Shown: positions 52,429 through 63,019, counted from the stretch's first letter. The stretch: DNA of 64,000 bases from Candidatus Ozemibacter sibiricus (GCA_003327425.1 QOQW01000001.1:186001-250000), one strand, 5' to 3'. Translations and numbers: made by a program. The notes: generated by a model from the letters alone, not told the origin.

Positions 52429-54501
52429 ATGAGTCCAGCCGAGGAAAAAGGCGAAATCAGCAACGAGTTCTTCAAGCGCCTCAATCAGCAGATCGTCCAG
52501 AAGGATAACCTCATCAAGCTTCTGCAGCTTCAGATCAAGAATCTGAAGGCCCAGGCAGAGGAAGGCGGGGCGGGGGACGGCGCCAAGAAAGGGGAGCTGC
52601 AGAAAGCCCTCGAAGAGAAGGAAGGGGAGATCGCCCGCCTCCAGGCGGAACTCGACGCGCAGAAGACCCGATTGGCCGAGCTCGAGCGGGAGAAGAACGA
52701 ACAGATCCAGGCCCTCAACCAGATGCTCGAGCAGGGGAAGGCCGCCCCTCCCGAGGAATCAGCGCGCGTGCAGGAGCTGGAGGCCACCGTGGCCCGGCTC
52801 GAACAGGAGCTGGAAGCCACGGTACGCCAGCTCAAGCAGGAGCTGGAGGCCGAGAAAGCCGCCCGGCTCGATGCGCAGAAGGCCCTGGCCGAGCAGGAAA
52901 AAGCACGCAAAACGCCATCCGAAGAGCAGAATCGGCTGGCCGCCGAAGTCAAGCGCCTGACGGCCGAGCTGGCCAAACGGGAAGAAGCGGCGGCCGGTCT
53001 CGAACAACAGATCGCCGAATTGCGGGCCCGCCTCGAGCAGGCCGACCAGGAGCTGCAAGCCAAGGCTGGCCAGGCGGGCGGCGAAGTCCTCGAGCTGGCC
53101 AACCGTGTGGCCGAGCTGGAACAGGACAACCAGACCCTGAAGAACCTGCTGGCCGAAAAAGATGAGCAGCTGGCGGCCGCCGGCGGCGGGGCGGCGAACG
53201 AAGCCAGCCTGCTGGCCGAACTCGAAGTGGCGAAAAAGCGGGGAGCACGGGTCGAAGAGCTCGAGAAGCTGGTGGCCACGCTCGAGGCCGAGATCGCCGC
53301 GGTGCCCGAACTCAAGGCCAAGGTCTCCCATCTCGAGAGCGAGTCCACGGCCATGGCCGAGGCCGCCATGAAGATGACCGCCCTGGAGGCCGAGCGCGAG
53401 CAGCTGGCGGCCCAGCTCAAGGAACGGGACGAACGGATCAGCAGCCTCGCGGTCCAGGTGGCCGACCTCAATCGCCGGCTGGCCCAGAAAGAAAACGAGC
53501 TGGCCGACCTCCGCGTCGCGGTCGAATCGCGCGGAGCGGCCGAAGATCCGGCGACGCGCAGCGAGATCGAGCAGTTGACCACCCAGGTGGCCGATCAGCT
53601 CCTGGCCATCCAGCGGTTCGAAGAGCTCGTCCGGAAGAACCAGGAACAGCTCACCGCCAAAGACGAGGAGATCGCCATCCTGCGCAACAAGCTGGCCGCC
53701 GCCGGCGATACGGGGCGGCCCATTCCCATCAATTCGGAAAGCGAGGTCATCTCCAGCTTCATCGATTTCTTCGACGGCCTGGACAACTTCCTGGCGAAGA
53801 ATCCGATTCCCGAGTTGCAGACCTTGCACCGCAAGCTGCTCGATCGGCTGATCATCCCCAACCAGATCAGCTACATGTCGGTCATATCCGAGACCTACGA
53901 CGAGACCCAGCATATCGCCACCGACTATTTCCGGTCGAACAAGTTCCCCGAAAAATGCATCGTGTTCGAGGTCGAAAAGGGCTACCGCAAGGGGAACATG
54001 ATCATCAAGAAATCCAAGGTCTGGGTCGTCCAGAACCTGTACCATTGCCGATCCTGCCAGGCCTTGCAGAGCAATCCCGACAGCCGGTTCTGCCACATGT
54101 GCGGCGCCAAGATGGTGGCCCCCAACGGTCTGCCGGTCGAAAGCCTGCCGTGGTTCGAGCCCACGCCGACCACCTACCTGCGGTTCGCCGAACGCATGTT
54201 CGAGCAGAACCGACTCGAAGAGGCCAAGGCCTATTTGACCGAAGGGCTGGCCCTCGATGGGGAATTCGTCCCGCTGCTGGTCAAGATGGCCGAACTGCAC
54301 GCGGTGAAATCCGAATTCCCGGAGGCCATCCAGTTGTTGCAGAAGGCCGTTTCGCTCAAACCCGATCCGCGCCTCTCCGAACAGATCAAGGCTCTCGAGG
54401 TCAAGAACACCATCTACCAGCAGGCGCGAGCCTTGAACCTGCCGCCCGGCGAATTCGAAAAGCTGGTGAACCTCATCCAGACCAGAAATCAACCTACTTG
54501 A
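52429..54501 (+). CDS. Long coiled-coil protein with zinc ribbon and C-terminal TPR
   Basis: ~390 aa of heptad-rich E/K/A/L/Q sequence, CRSCQALQSNPDSRFCHMCGAKM double CxxC, then TPR-like repeats. Confidence 0.8.
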   Translation: MSPAEEKGEISNEFFKRLNQQIVQKDNLIKLLQLQIKNLKAQAEEGGAGDGAKKGELQKALEEKEGEIARLQAELDAQKTRLAELEREKNEQIQALNQMLEQGKAAPPEESARVQELEATVARLEQELEATVRQLKQELEAEKAARLDAQKALAEQEKARKTPSEEQNRLAAEVKRLTAELAKREEAAAGLEQQIAELRARLEQADQELQAKAGQAGGEVLELANRVAELEQDNQTLKNLLAEKDEQLAAAGGGAANEASLLAELEVAKKRGARVEELEKLVATLEAEIAAVPELKAKVSHLESESTAMAEAAMKMTALEAEREQLAAQLKERDERISSLAVQVADLNRRLAQKENELADLRVAVESRGAAEDPATRSEIEQLTTQVADQLLAIQRFEELVRKNQEQLTAKDEEIAILRNKLAAAGDTGRPIPINSESEVISSFIDFFDGLDNFLAKNPIPELQTLHRKLLDRLIIPNQISYMSVISETYDETQHIATDYFRSNKFPEKCIVFEVEKGYRKGNMIIKKSKVWVVQNLYHCRSCQALQSNPDSRFCHMCGAKMVAPNGLPVESLPWFEPTPTTYLRFAERMFEQNRLEEAKAYLTEGLALDGEFVPLLVKMAELHAVKSEFPEAIQLLQKAVSLKPDPRLSEQIKALEVKNTIYQQARALNLPPGEFEKLVNLIQTRNQPT

Positions 54502-54511
54502 GCGACCCTCC

Positions 54512-57193
54512 ATGAACACTTCCGCTCCCTCGCCGTCTCCCGCTCCCGCTCTCGACAAGGCCTACAACCCGCAACAGGTCGAAACCCGCATCTACGCCCA
54601 ATGGGAAGCCTCCCGGCGCTTCCATGCCGACGAGACCTCCGACCGCCCCCGGTTCTGCATCGTCATTCCGCCGCCCAATGTCACCGGCATGCTGACGATG
54701 GGGCACGTGCTCAACAACACCCTGCAGGACATCCTCGTCCGGTTCCATCGCATGCAGGGCGAAGAGACGCTCTGGCTGCCGGGTACCGACCACGCCGGCA
54801 TCGCCACGCAGAACGTCGTCGAAAAGGCTCTCGCCAAGGAAAAACTCAGCCGCCACGATCTCGGGCGCGAAAAGTTCCTCGATCGGGTCTGGCAATGGAA
54901 GGACAAATACGGGGGCATCATCATCGCCCAGCTCAAGCGCCTCGGCTGCTCCTGCGACTGGGAACGCGAGCGCTTCACCATGGACGAAGGCCTCAGCCGC
55001 GCCGTGCGCGAGTGCTTCATCCGGCTGTACCAGGCCGGCCTCATCTACAAGGGCAAATACATCATCAACTGGTGTCCGCGATGTCGCACGGCGTTATCTG
55101 ACGAAGAGAAAATTCCCGAAGAGACCAAGGGCAAGCTCTGGTACCTCCGCTACCCCTTGAAGGGAGGCGACGGTCACGTCGTCGTGGCGACGACCCGCCC
55201 CGAGACCATGCTGGGCGATACCGCCGTGGCGGTCAATCCCGACGACGACCGCTTCCGCCATCTGGTGGGCAAAACGGTCGTGCTGCCGTTCGTGCATCGC
55301 GAAATTCCGATCATCGCCGATGATTTCGTCGATCCCAAGTTCGGCACCGGCGCGGTCAAGGTGACGCCGGCCCACGATCCCAACGATTTCGAGATCGGAC
55401 GTCGGCATGGCCTGCCGCAGGTCGTGGTCATGGACGAAGCCGGCGTCATGAACGCCGAAGCCGGGCCCTTCAAAGGGCTCGATCGCTTCAGCTGCCGCGA
55501 AGCTCTCCTCAAAGACCTGCAAGACCAGGGCCTGCTCGAGAAGACGGAAGACCATACCCTGGCCGTCGGCCACTGCCAGCGGTGCAATACGGTGATCGAG
55601 CCCTATCTGTCCGACCAGTGGTTCGTCAAGATGAAGCCGCTGGCGACCAAGGCGATCGCTGCTGTCAAAGACGGCACCTTGCGCTTCACCCCGAACCGCT
55701 GGGTGGGGGTCTACCTCCACTGGATGGAAAACATCCGTGACTGGTGCATCAGTCGGCAGTTGTGGTGGGGCCATCGCATCCCGGCCTACACCTGCGGCGC
55801 CTGCGGACACATCATGGTCGCCGCCGAGGCCCCCGCCGCCTGCGAGAAATGCCGGGCCACCGATCGCATCGCCCAGGAGGAAGACGTCCTCGATACCTGG
55901 TTCTCCTCGTGGTTGTGGTCCTTTTCGACCATGGGGTGGCCCGATGATACCCCGACGCTGCGACGCTTCCACCCCACCGATGTGCTGGTGACCGGGCCCG
56001 ACATCATCTTCTTCTGGGTGGCCCGCATGGTCATGGCCAGCTATTTCTTCCTCGACCAGTGCCCCTTCCACGATGTCTACTTCACCAGCATCGTGCGCGA
56101 CATGAAGGGGCGGAAGATGTCCAAATCGCTGGGCAACTCGCCCGATCCGCTCGAGATCATCGACAAGTACGGGGCCGACGCGCTGCGCTTCACGATCATC
56201 TCGCTGGCGCCGGTCGGCCAGGACATTCGCTTCTCTCCCGAAAAGGTCGAGCTGGGGCGCAACTTCGCCAACAAGCTCTGGAATGCGTCGCGGTTCGTCC
56301 TGATGAATCTGGCCGACGCGACCGGCACCATCGCCCAGGGCCCCGGCCCCCTCGATCGCCTCTCCGTCTGGGATCGCTGGATCCTCTCCCGGGCGCAGGC
56401 CGCCATCGAAGCGGTGCGGTCGCATCTGGCCGACGGCCAGTACAAGTTCAATGAAGCGGTCAAAGCGGTCTACGAATTCATCTGGGATGAATTCTGCGAC
56501 TGGTACATCGAGATGAGCAAGCCGGCGCTGAATGGCAACGATCCTGAGCGCCGGCGGACGGTGCAGCAGGTGCTGCTGACCGTGCTCGATACGGCTTTGC
56601 GGTTGCTGCATCCGTTCATGCCGTTCGTCACCGAAGAGATCTGGCAGAAGCTGCCGGGCGCCGAGGGGCTGCTGATGGTCGCGGCCTTCCCCACCGTCGA
56701 TCCGACCCTGGTCAATGTGCCGCTCGAAGGCGAAGTGCGCGAACTCATGGAGGCGGTGCGGGTGATCCGCAACCTGCGGGCGTCGGCCAACATCCCGCCC
56801 GGCCGCAAGGTGACGGTGCGGGTGGTCGGGGGCCGCGAGGCCAGCCCGGTCTTCGAACGGTACGGCGAGATGATCCGCTGGTTGGCCGGTCTCGAACAGC
56901 TCGAGATGGTGAGCGCCAAACCTCGCGGGCATCTCGTCGGCTTGATGGGCGGCACCGAGATCTGCCTCAATCTGGCCGGCCTGATCGATGTTCCCGCCGA
57001 GCGCAAGCGGGTCGAAGCCGAGATCGCCAAGATCGAGAAAGAGAAAGCCAAGATCGCCGGCAAGCTCGACGATCAGGCGTTCGTCAGCAAAGCGCCCGCC
57101 GAAGTGGTCGAGCGGATCCGCGAAGGCATCGCGGCCTACGCCTTGCAGCTCGAGAAGCTGCAGGCCTACCTGCACGAACTCGAGGCTCTGTGA
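54512..57193 (+). CDS. valS: Valyl-tRNA synthetase
   Basis: IPPPNVTGMLTMGHVLNNTLQDILVRFHRMQG; TRPETMLGDTAVAVNPDD; LDTWFSSWLWSFSTMGWP; GRKMSKSLGNSPDPLEII. Confidence 0.97.
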   Translation: MNTSAPSPSPAPALDKAYNPQQVETRIYAQWEASRRFHADETSDRPRFCIVIPPPNVTGMLTMGHVLNNTLQDILVRFHRMQGEETLWLPGTDHAGIATQNVVEKALAKEKLSRHDLGREKFLDRVWQWKDKYGGIIIAQLKRLGCSCDWERERFTMDEGLSRAVRECFIRLYQAGLIYKGKYIINWCPRCRTALSDEEKIPEETKGKLWYLRYPLKGGDGHVVVATTRPETMLGDTAVAVNPDDDRFRHLVGKTVVLPFVHREIPIIADDFVDPKFGTGAVKVTPAHDPNDFEIGRRHGLPQVVVMDEAGVMNAEAGPFKGLDRFSCREALLKDLQDQGLLEKTEDHTLAVGHCQRCNTVIEPYLSDQWFVKMKPLATKAIAAVKDGTLRFTPNRWVGVYLHWMENIRDWCISRQLWWGHRIPAYTCGACGHIMVAAEAPAACEKCRATDRIAQEEDVLDTWFSSWLWSFSTMGWPDDTPTLRRFHPTDVLVTGPDIIFFWVARMVMASYFFLDQCPFHDVYFTSIVRDMKGRKMSKSLGNSPDPLEIIDKYGADALRFTIISLAPVGQDIRFSPEKVELGRNFANKLWNASRFVLMNLADATGTIAQGPGPLDRLSVWDRWILSRAQAAIEAVRSHLADGQYKFNEAVKAVYEFIWDEFCDWYIEMSKPALNGNDPERRRTVQQVLLTVLDTALRLLHPFMPFVTEEIWQKLPGAEGLLMVAAFPTVDPTLVNVPLEGEVRELMEAVRVIRNLRASANIPPGRKVTVRVVGGREASPVFERYGEMIRWLAGLEQLEMVSAKPRGHLVGLMGGTEICLNLAGLIDVPAERKRVEAEIAKIEKEKAKIAGKLDDQAFVSKAPAEVVERIREGIAAYALQLEKLQAYLHELEAL

Positions 57194-57197
57194 CGCC

Positions 57198-58418
57198 GTG
57201 AGATTCTCCGCCACTCCGCAGGAACAATTGCAGATCCTCACCACCGGCGTGGTCGATCTGGTCACGCGCGACGAACTGCTGTCCCGTCTCGAGAAAGCGT
57301 ATCAGACCGGCAAGCCGCTGGTGGTCAAGCTCGGGGCCGATCCGTCGGCCCCCGACATCCATCTCGGGCACACCGTGGTGCTGCAGAAGATGCGGCAGTT
57401 CCAGGCGCTCGGCCATGAGGTGGTCTTCCTGATCGGCGATTTCACGGGCCGGGTCGGCGATCCCACCGGCAAGAAGAAGACCCGCCCCGCCCTGTCCGAA
57501 GAAGAAGTGCTGGCCAATGCCGAGACCTACAAGGCTCAGATCGGCAAGATCCTCGACCTGGAGCGGACGCGCATCGAGTTCAACAGCCGCTGGCTGGCGC
57601 CGTTGAATTTCGCCGATGTGCTGAAGCTGACCGCCCAGTACACCGTGGCGCGCATGCTCGAGCGCGATGATTTCGCCACCCGGTACAAGAACCAGGTGCC
57701 CATCAGCATCGTCGAATTCCTGTACCCTCTCATGCAGGGCTATGACTCGGTGGCGCTGCACGCCGACGTCGAACTGGGCGGGGTCGATCAGACCTTCAAC
57801 CTGCTGGTCGGGCGCGACCTGCAGAAAGCCTACGGCCAGGCGCCGCAGGTCATCATGACGATGCCGATCCTGGAGGGGCTCGACGGGAAAGAGAAGATGT
57901 CCAAGAGCCTCGGCAACTACGTGGGCATCAACGAGCCGCCCGACCAGATCTATGGCAAACTGATGTCGATTCCCGACGAGTTGATGGGGAAATACTTCGA
58001 ACTGCTAACCGATCTCACTCCTACCCAACTCGCTGAAGTCAAGGAGCGGGCCAGCCGGGAACCCAAGGCGGTCAAGATGCTCCTCGCGCGCCGCATCACC
58101 GCCATGTACCACGGCGAGGTGGCGGCGGCCCAGGCCGAAGCCGGGTTCGAGAAGCTGTTCGGCAAGACGGGCGATGGCCTCCCGGAAGATCTGGAAGAAG
58201 CCCGGGTGGTCGCCCCTCCCGAGGGCCTGACGCTGATCCGGCTCTTGACCATGACCGGTCTGGCGCCCAGCGGCGGGGAAGCGAAACGGCTGCTGCAGCA
58301 GGGCGGCGTGCGGGTCGACCAGGTCAAACAGGCCGATCCGCAGCGGCTCTTCCACAAGGGTGAGACGTTCATTCTTCAGGCCGGGAAACGGGGCTTCCGA
58401 CGGGTCGTCCTCGAATGA
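57198..58418 (+). CDS. tyrS: Tyrosyl-tRNA synthetase
   Basis: GTG 57198; KLGADPSAPDIHLGHTVVLQKMRQFQALGHEVVFLIGDFTGRVGDPTGK...KMSKSLGNYVGINEPP; C-terminal S4-like domain. Confidence 0.95.
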   Translation: MRFSATPQEQLQILTTGVVDLVTRDELLSRLEKAYQTGKPLVVKLGADPSAPDIHLGHTVVLQKMRQFQALGHEVVFLIGDFTGRVGDPTGKKKTRPALSEEEVLANAETYKAQIGKILDLERTRIEFNSRWLAPLNFADVLKLTAQYTVARMLERDDFATRYKNQVPISIVEFLYPLMQGYDSVALHADVELGGVDQTFNLLVGRDLQKAYGQAPQVIMTMPILEGLDGKEKMSKSLGNYVGINEPPDQIYGKLMSIPDELMGKYFELLTDLTPTQLAEVKERASREPKAVKMLLARRITAMYHGEVAAAQAEAGFEKLFGKTGDGLPEDLEEARVVAPPEGLTLIRLLTMTGLAPSGGEAKRLLQQGGVRVDQVKQADPQRLFHKGETFILQAGKRGFRRVVLE

Positions 58419-58451
58419 CCCGCGCCTGGCGCGATCCGACAAGGAGTTCAC

Positions 58452-60362
58452 ATGTCTGAATCCATCGTTCTGACCCTTCCCGACGGCAAGACCCTGCAGG
58501 TGCCCGTCGGTGCCACCGTGAAACAGGCGGCGGCCCAGATCGGGCCGCGCCTGGCCGAAGCCGCCATCGCCGGCAAGCTCGATGGGAAGATCGTCGACCT
58601 GCGGCAGCCGCTGATCGCCTCCGGGAAGTTCGAAGTGATCACCATGAAATCCCCCGAGGCCCATGATGTCTGCCGCCATTCGATGGCCCACATCATGGCC
58701 GAGGCGGTGCTGAAGCTGTTCCCGGGGGCGAAATTCGGCATCGGGCCGGCCATCGAGAACGGCTTCTACTACGATTTCCAATTGCCGCGCAGCCTCACTC
58801 CCGAAGATCTCGAGAAGATCGAGAAGGAGATGCAGGCGTCGATCAACCGCAAGCAGGAATTCACCCGCGAGGAACTCGACAAGGAGGCGGCCCGCCGGCT
58901 GTTCAGCGATCTGGGGCAGTCGTTCAAGCTCGAGCTCATCGACGAGATTCCCGACGCCAAGGTGTCGGTCTTCCGGCATGGCGAGTTCATCGATCTGTGC
59001 CGCGGTCCCCATGTGCCGCATACCGGCGTGGTCAAGCACTTCAAGCTGTTGAACGTCGCGGGCGCCTACTGGCGGGGCGACGAGCGGCGGCCCATGCTGC
59101 AGCGCATCTATGGCACGGCGTTCGCCACCAAAGAAGAGCTCGACAAGCATCTGGCCAACCTCGAAGAGGCCAGGAAGCGCGATCATCGCAAGCTGGGCAA
59201 GGATCTCGACCTGTTCTCGATCCATGAGGAAGTCGGGCCGGGGCTGGTGTTCTGGCATCCGAAGGGGGCGCGCATCCGGCACGCGGTCGAGACCTTCTGG
59301 AAGGGGCAGCATTACAAGAACGGCTACGAGCTGATCTATACGCCGCACATCGGCCGCAGCTGGCTCTGGGAAACGAGCGGGCACCTCGGCTTCTATCGCG
59401 AGAGCATGTACAGCCCGATGCTGATCGACGAGCAGGAATACTACATCAAGCCGATGAACTGCCCGTTCCATATCATGATCTACAAGTCGTCGATGCGGTC
59501 CTATCGCGATCTGCCGCTGCGCTGGGCCGAGATGGGCACGGTCTACCGCTACGAGAAGAGCGGGGTGCTGCACGGCCTGATGCGGGTGCGCGGCTTCACC
59601 CAGGACGACGCCCACATCATCTGCACGCCCGAGCAGATCGAAGACGAAGTGCGCGAGGTCATCCGGTTCAGCCTGATGATGCTGCGGTCGTTCGGCTTCG
59701 AGGATTTCAAGGCCTACCTCGCGACCCGCCCCGAGAAGGCGGTCGGCGAGCCGGCGCGCTGGGAGCAGGCCCTGGCCGCCCTGAAACGGGCGGTCGATCA
59801 CGAGGGCCTGGCCTGCGAGGTGGATGAAGGCGGCGGCGCCTTCTACGGTCCCAAGATCGACCTCAAGATCAAGGATGCGCTGGGCCGGGAATGGCAGATG
59901 ACCACCATCCAGTTCGACTTCAACCTGCCCGAACGCTTCGATATGACCTTCGTCGGTCAGGACGGCGGGCACCACCGGCCGTACATGGTCCATCGGGCGT
60001 TGCTGGGCTCGCTCGAGCGCTTCATGGGCGTCCTGCTCGAATACCATGGCGGCAATCTGCCGGTCTGGCTGGCGCCGGTGCAGGTGGCGGTGCTGCCCAT
60101 TTCCGACAAGCATCTCGACTACGCGCGTCAGGTCGAGGCGAAATTGCGCGCGAAGGGGCTGCGCACCTTCCTCGACACCCGGAGCGACAAGATCAATTAC
60201 AAGATCCGAGCCGCCCAGTTGCAGAAAATACCCTTCATGGCGGTGCTGGGCGATGCCGAGGCCAGCGCCGGGACCATCACCATCCGCAAGCAGTCGGGGG
60301 AGAACCTGACGGGCATCGCTCTCGACGACTTCCTCGCGAGCCAGGAATGGACGAAGGAATGA
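58452..60362 (+). CDS. thrS: Threonyl-tRNA synthetase
   Basis: TGS domain; HSMAHIMAEAVLKLFPGAKFGIGPAIENGFYYDF; YYIKPMNCPFHIMIYKSSMRSYRDLPLRWAEMGTVYRYEKSGVLHGLMRVRGFTQDDAHI. Confidence 0.97.
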   Translation: MSESIVLTLPDGKTLQVPVGATVKQAAAQIGPRLAEAAIAGKLDGKIVDLRQPLIASGKFEVITMKSPEAHDVCRHSMAHIMAEAVLKLFPGAKFGIGPAIENGFYYDFQLPRSLTPEDLEKIEKEMQASINRKQEFTREELDKEAARRLFSDLGQSFKLELIDEIPDAKVSVFRHGEFIDLCRGPHVPHTGVVKHFKLLNVAGAYWRGDERRPMLQRIYGTAFATKEELDKHLANLEEARKRDHRKLGKDLDLFSIHEEVGPGLVFWHPKGARIRHAVETFWKGQHYKNGYELIYTPHIGRSWLWETSGHLGFYRESMYSPMLIDEQEYYIKPMNCPFHIMIYKSSMRSYRDLPLRWAEMGTVYRYEKSGVLHGLMRVRGFTQDDAHIICTPEQIEDEVREVIRFSLMMLRSFGFEDFKAYLATRPEKAVGEPARWEQALAALKRAVDHEGLACEVDEGGGAFYGPKIDLKIKDALGREWQMTTIQFDFNLPERFDMTFVGQDGGHHRPYMVHRALLGSLERFMGVLLEYHGGNLPVWLAPVQVAVLPISDKHLDYARQVEAKLRAKGLRTFLDTRSDKINYKIRAAQLQKIPFMAVLGDAEASAGTITIRKQSGENLTGIALDDFLASQEWTKE

Positions 60363-60700
60363 AGATCACCCTGCGGGAGATCGGCGATGCCGCCTTCGCG
60401 ATCCTGATGGGGTATCTCCATCGGGGCGGCACCGATCCTGGGGCGGAGGTGACGCTCTCTTCGAGCGATCTGCAGGAGACCATCTTCCTGCGTCTGATCG
60501 ACACCACGCTCTTGCTCATGAAGATCTTTCCGCACAAGAATTTCCTGGAACAGAGCGTCTACCGCATCGAAGTCTTCCGCACCCGCCCGGGCGATCTGCG
60601 CGGCAATCGGATCGCGTTCGTCGAGATCCCGAAAGGGGACGATGTCCGGGAGGAAGTCCGGTTGTTCATCGAAGGCGTGCTGAGCCAATGCGACCTGTAG
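60359..60700 (+). CDS. Hypothetical protein
   Basis: ATG 60359 overlaps thrS stop (ATGA); 113 aa; family not recognised. Confidence 0.65.
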   Translation: MKITLREIGDAAFAILMGYLHRGGTDPGAEVTLSSSDLQETIFLRLIDTTLLLMKIFPHKNFLEQSVYRIEVFRTRPGDLRGNRIAFVEIPKGDDVREEVRLFIEGVLSQCDL

Positions 60701-60717
60701 GTGAAAGGGGAACTGCC

Positions 60718-60909
60718 ATGCGAGCCGTGATCGATTCTGCCAAAGGGCCTTATTTCCGCTGCCTCCTCGAAAATGGGGACCTCATCAACGTCCATAAGAG
60801 TCTCCTGCCGGCCGGCGCCCACGAAGGGGACATCCTCAAGGTCGAATTCTCGCTCGACCAGGAAGGGACCAGGAAACAGCGCGAGTTGATGGCCCAGATG
60901 CAGGGATGA
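60718..60909 (+). CDS. Small DUF3006-like protein
   Basis: MRAVIDSAKGPYFRCLLENGDLINVHKSLLPAGAHEGDILKVEFSLDQEGTRKQRE; RBS GGGGAA upstream of ATG 60718. Confidence 0.65.
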   Translation: MRAVIDSAKGPYFRCLLENGDLINVHKSLLPAGAHEGDILKVEFSLDQEGTRKQRELMAQMQG

Positions 60910-60931
60910 GAGGCATCTGGCAAGCGGCGAC

Positions 60932-63019
60932 ATGAGTCGCGCACCGTGGCTGGCCCTGACCCTGATCCTGGTCGGGGTCATGATCGGGTGGGACGGGGCG
61001 GCCGGTGCGGAACGCGGCGCCGAGCGCCCGCCTCCCGACAAAGCCAAGGCCCAGATCAAGATCGACATCGGCCTGAAGGCCCGGGCCGCCGGCAAGATCG
61101 AAGAGGCGGTCGAAGCCTTCGAGGACGCCTACGAAGCCAATCCTTCGAATGTCTACCCCCTGCTGCTCTGGGGTGAGACGTTGTGCCAGGTGGGAATGTA
61201 CAAGGCCGCCCAGAAGGTGCTGGCCCGAATTCCCTTGAAATCGTTGCCGGCGGCCGGTCAGGGGCATGTCCACCTGCTGTTCGCTCGCATCCATCTGGCG
61301 GCCGGCGCGCTGACCGAGGCGGCGACCGCCCTGGAGGCGACGCTGGCGGTGCATCCCGAGAATGAGCTGGCCCGCATTCGGCTGGCCATGGTCAGCGATT
61401 GCCTGGGCCGGTCGGACCAGGCCCGCGACCTCCTCGACAAAGTGGTGTTGACGTCGGCGGTGCCGAGCCGCGAGCGCATCCTGGTCTATCTGCTCGATGT
61501 GCGGTACGGCAATTTCTTGCGGGCCTGGGAGAGCATCGGACTGGTGGCCCGCCGACTCGCCCGCTGGGATGGCGGCGAGGACGGCCTGCCTTTCGGCTGG
61601 AGTCTGCTGACCGGGCATCTGCCCTTCTTTTTCCTGACCCTGCCTTGCGGCCTGGGCGGCTGGCCGGGACTCATCTACGCTCTGGGTTTGATGGCCATTC
61701 TGGTGGGTCTGGCCCGACATACCTCGCCCAAGGAAGGCCATCGCCTGGACCTGGGATTCGTGGCCTTGGCCCTGGGCCATGTCGGGGTCGCCTGGTGGCT
61801 GGGCAGCGATGCTGCCCGCCTCGGGTTCCTGCAAGACGATACCGCGCTCGCCGACCCCATCTGGATCGCGCCTCGCCTCCTGATGGGGATTCACCAATGC
61901 ACCGTGGCGCTGTACCTCGCCTATGCTCTGTTCTCGACCCTGCCGCCGGCCTGGCGCCCCGCCCGCCACGAATTGTACGGCAGCTGGTTCTTCTGCTGGT
62001 GGTTCATGGTCTCGGTCCTGGTGTTCCAAAGCCGGGTCGAGGGCGGAATGCGCTGGGGTGGTCTGGCCGCCAGCCTGCTGCTGACCTTCGGGTGCGCCCT
62101 GGCCATGCCTCTGGGGCGCTATCTCTTCCTGATGGTCGGCGACCTGGTCGGGTGGAAGGGGAGCCGGCTTCTGGCCGCGCCCACCGCCGGGAATGGCACC
62201 ATCGGCTTCACGGATGCCAAGATCATGGAGACCACCATTCTCCAACATCTCGACCTCGACGAGTTCGATGAGGCGATCGCCCTGGGGCGCAAGCTCCTGG
62301 CCGGGACCGATCGGAAAGGATTCCCGGTCGCCTGGTTGGCGGTGATCCGGGCGCTGATCGAGCGTGAAGACTACGTGGAAGCCAATCAGAGCCTGGGCGA
62401 ATTTCTCCAGACCTTCCAGGGGTCTTCGGTGTCGATCTCCGGGCAATTGCTGTCTGCCTACTACAAAAGTCTGACGAGCGACCATGCGGGGGCGCTGGGG
62501 ATCATCCAGAAGCTGCCGCCCGAGCGGATGCAGGGGCTGTCGACCAATGAAGCCGCTCTGTCGTTCCTGGTGCTGGGGCGATGCAATCTCGCGTTCGAGC
62601 AGCCGGTCCAGGCCAACCTGGACCTGACCAAGGGCTTGTCGCTGGCCAAGAACCCGCTCACCGCTGCGAAGATCCTCTGCGAGCTGGTCGAACTCGAGGT
62701 TTCCATGGAGCGATTGGAGCCGGCCCTGAAATGGTTTGGCCAGGCTCAGTCCCTCAAGGGGGGCAAAAAGACCAGCGGGTTGGTCAAGACGATCGAATCG
62801 ATGGTGGTGCTCCTGCAAGGGAAGCCGGAGGTCGCCCTCGCTCTGGCCCAGGACGCCTGCCGGACCTTCCCCAAAACCAGCCGTTCCTGGGCCTGGCTGG
62901 GCCATCTGCTGTGCCTGCGCCAGCAGTTCGACGAGGCGGAAAAGCTTCTCGAAAAGATGGCTCCGGGCAGTTCTGATGCCGAGAAACTGATGGGGGAAAT
63001 CACTCGCAAGGGGCGCTGA
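60932..63019 (+). CDS. TPR membrane protein (TPR - multi-TM - TPR)
   Basis: N-terminal signal, TPR-like repeats, central cluster of hydrophobic helices, C-terminal TPR-like repeats. Confidence 0.75.
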   Translation: MSRAPWLALTLILVGVMIGWDGAAGAERGAERPPPDKAKAQIKIDIGLKARAAGKIEEAVEAFEDAYEANPSNVYPLLLWGETLCQVGMYKAAQKVLARIPLKSLPAAGQGHVHLLFARIHLAAGALTEAATALEATLAVHPENELARIRLAMVSDCLGRSDQARDLLDKVVLTSAVPSRERILVYLLDVRYGNFLRAWESIGLVARRLARWDGGEDGLPFGWSLLTGHLPFFFLTLPCGLGGWPGLIYALGLMAILVGLARHTSPKEGHRLDLGFVALALGHVGVAWWLGSDAARLGFLQDDTALADPIWIAPRLLMGIHQCTVALYLAYALFSTLPPAWRPARHELYGSWFFCWWFMVSVLVFQSRVEGGMRWGGLAASLLLTFGCALAMPLGRYLFLMVGDLVGWKGSRLLAAPTAGNGTIGFTDAKIMETTILQHLDLDEFDEAIALGRKLLAGTDRKGFPVAWLAVIRALIEREDYVEANQSLGEFLQTFQGSSVSISGQLLSAYYKSLTSDHAGALGIIQKLPPERMQGLSTNEAALSFLVLGRCNLAFEQPVQANLDLTKGLSLAKNPLTAAKILCELVELEVSMERLEPALKWFGQAQSLKGGKKTSGLVKTIESMVVLLQGKPEVALALAQDACRTFPKTSRSWAWLGHLLCLRQQFDEAEKLLEKMAPGSSDAEKLMGEITRKGR

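Noticed and set aside
55094-57265. 723-aa minus-strand ORF
   Set aside because: Fully antisense to valS.
58005-60113. 702-aa minus-strand ORF
   Set aside because: Antisense to tyrS/thrS; no family signature.
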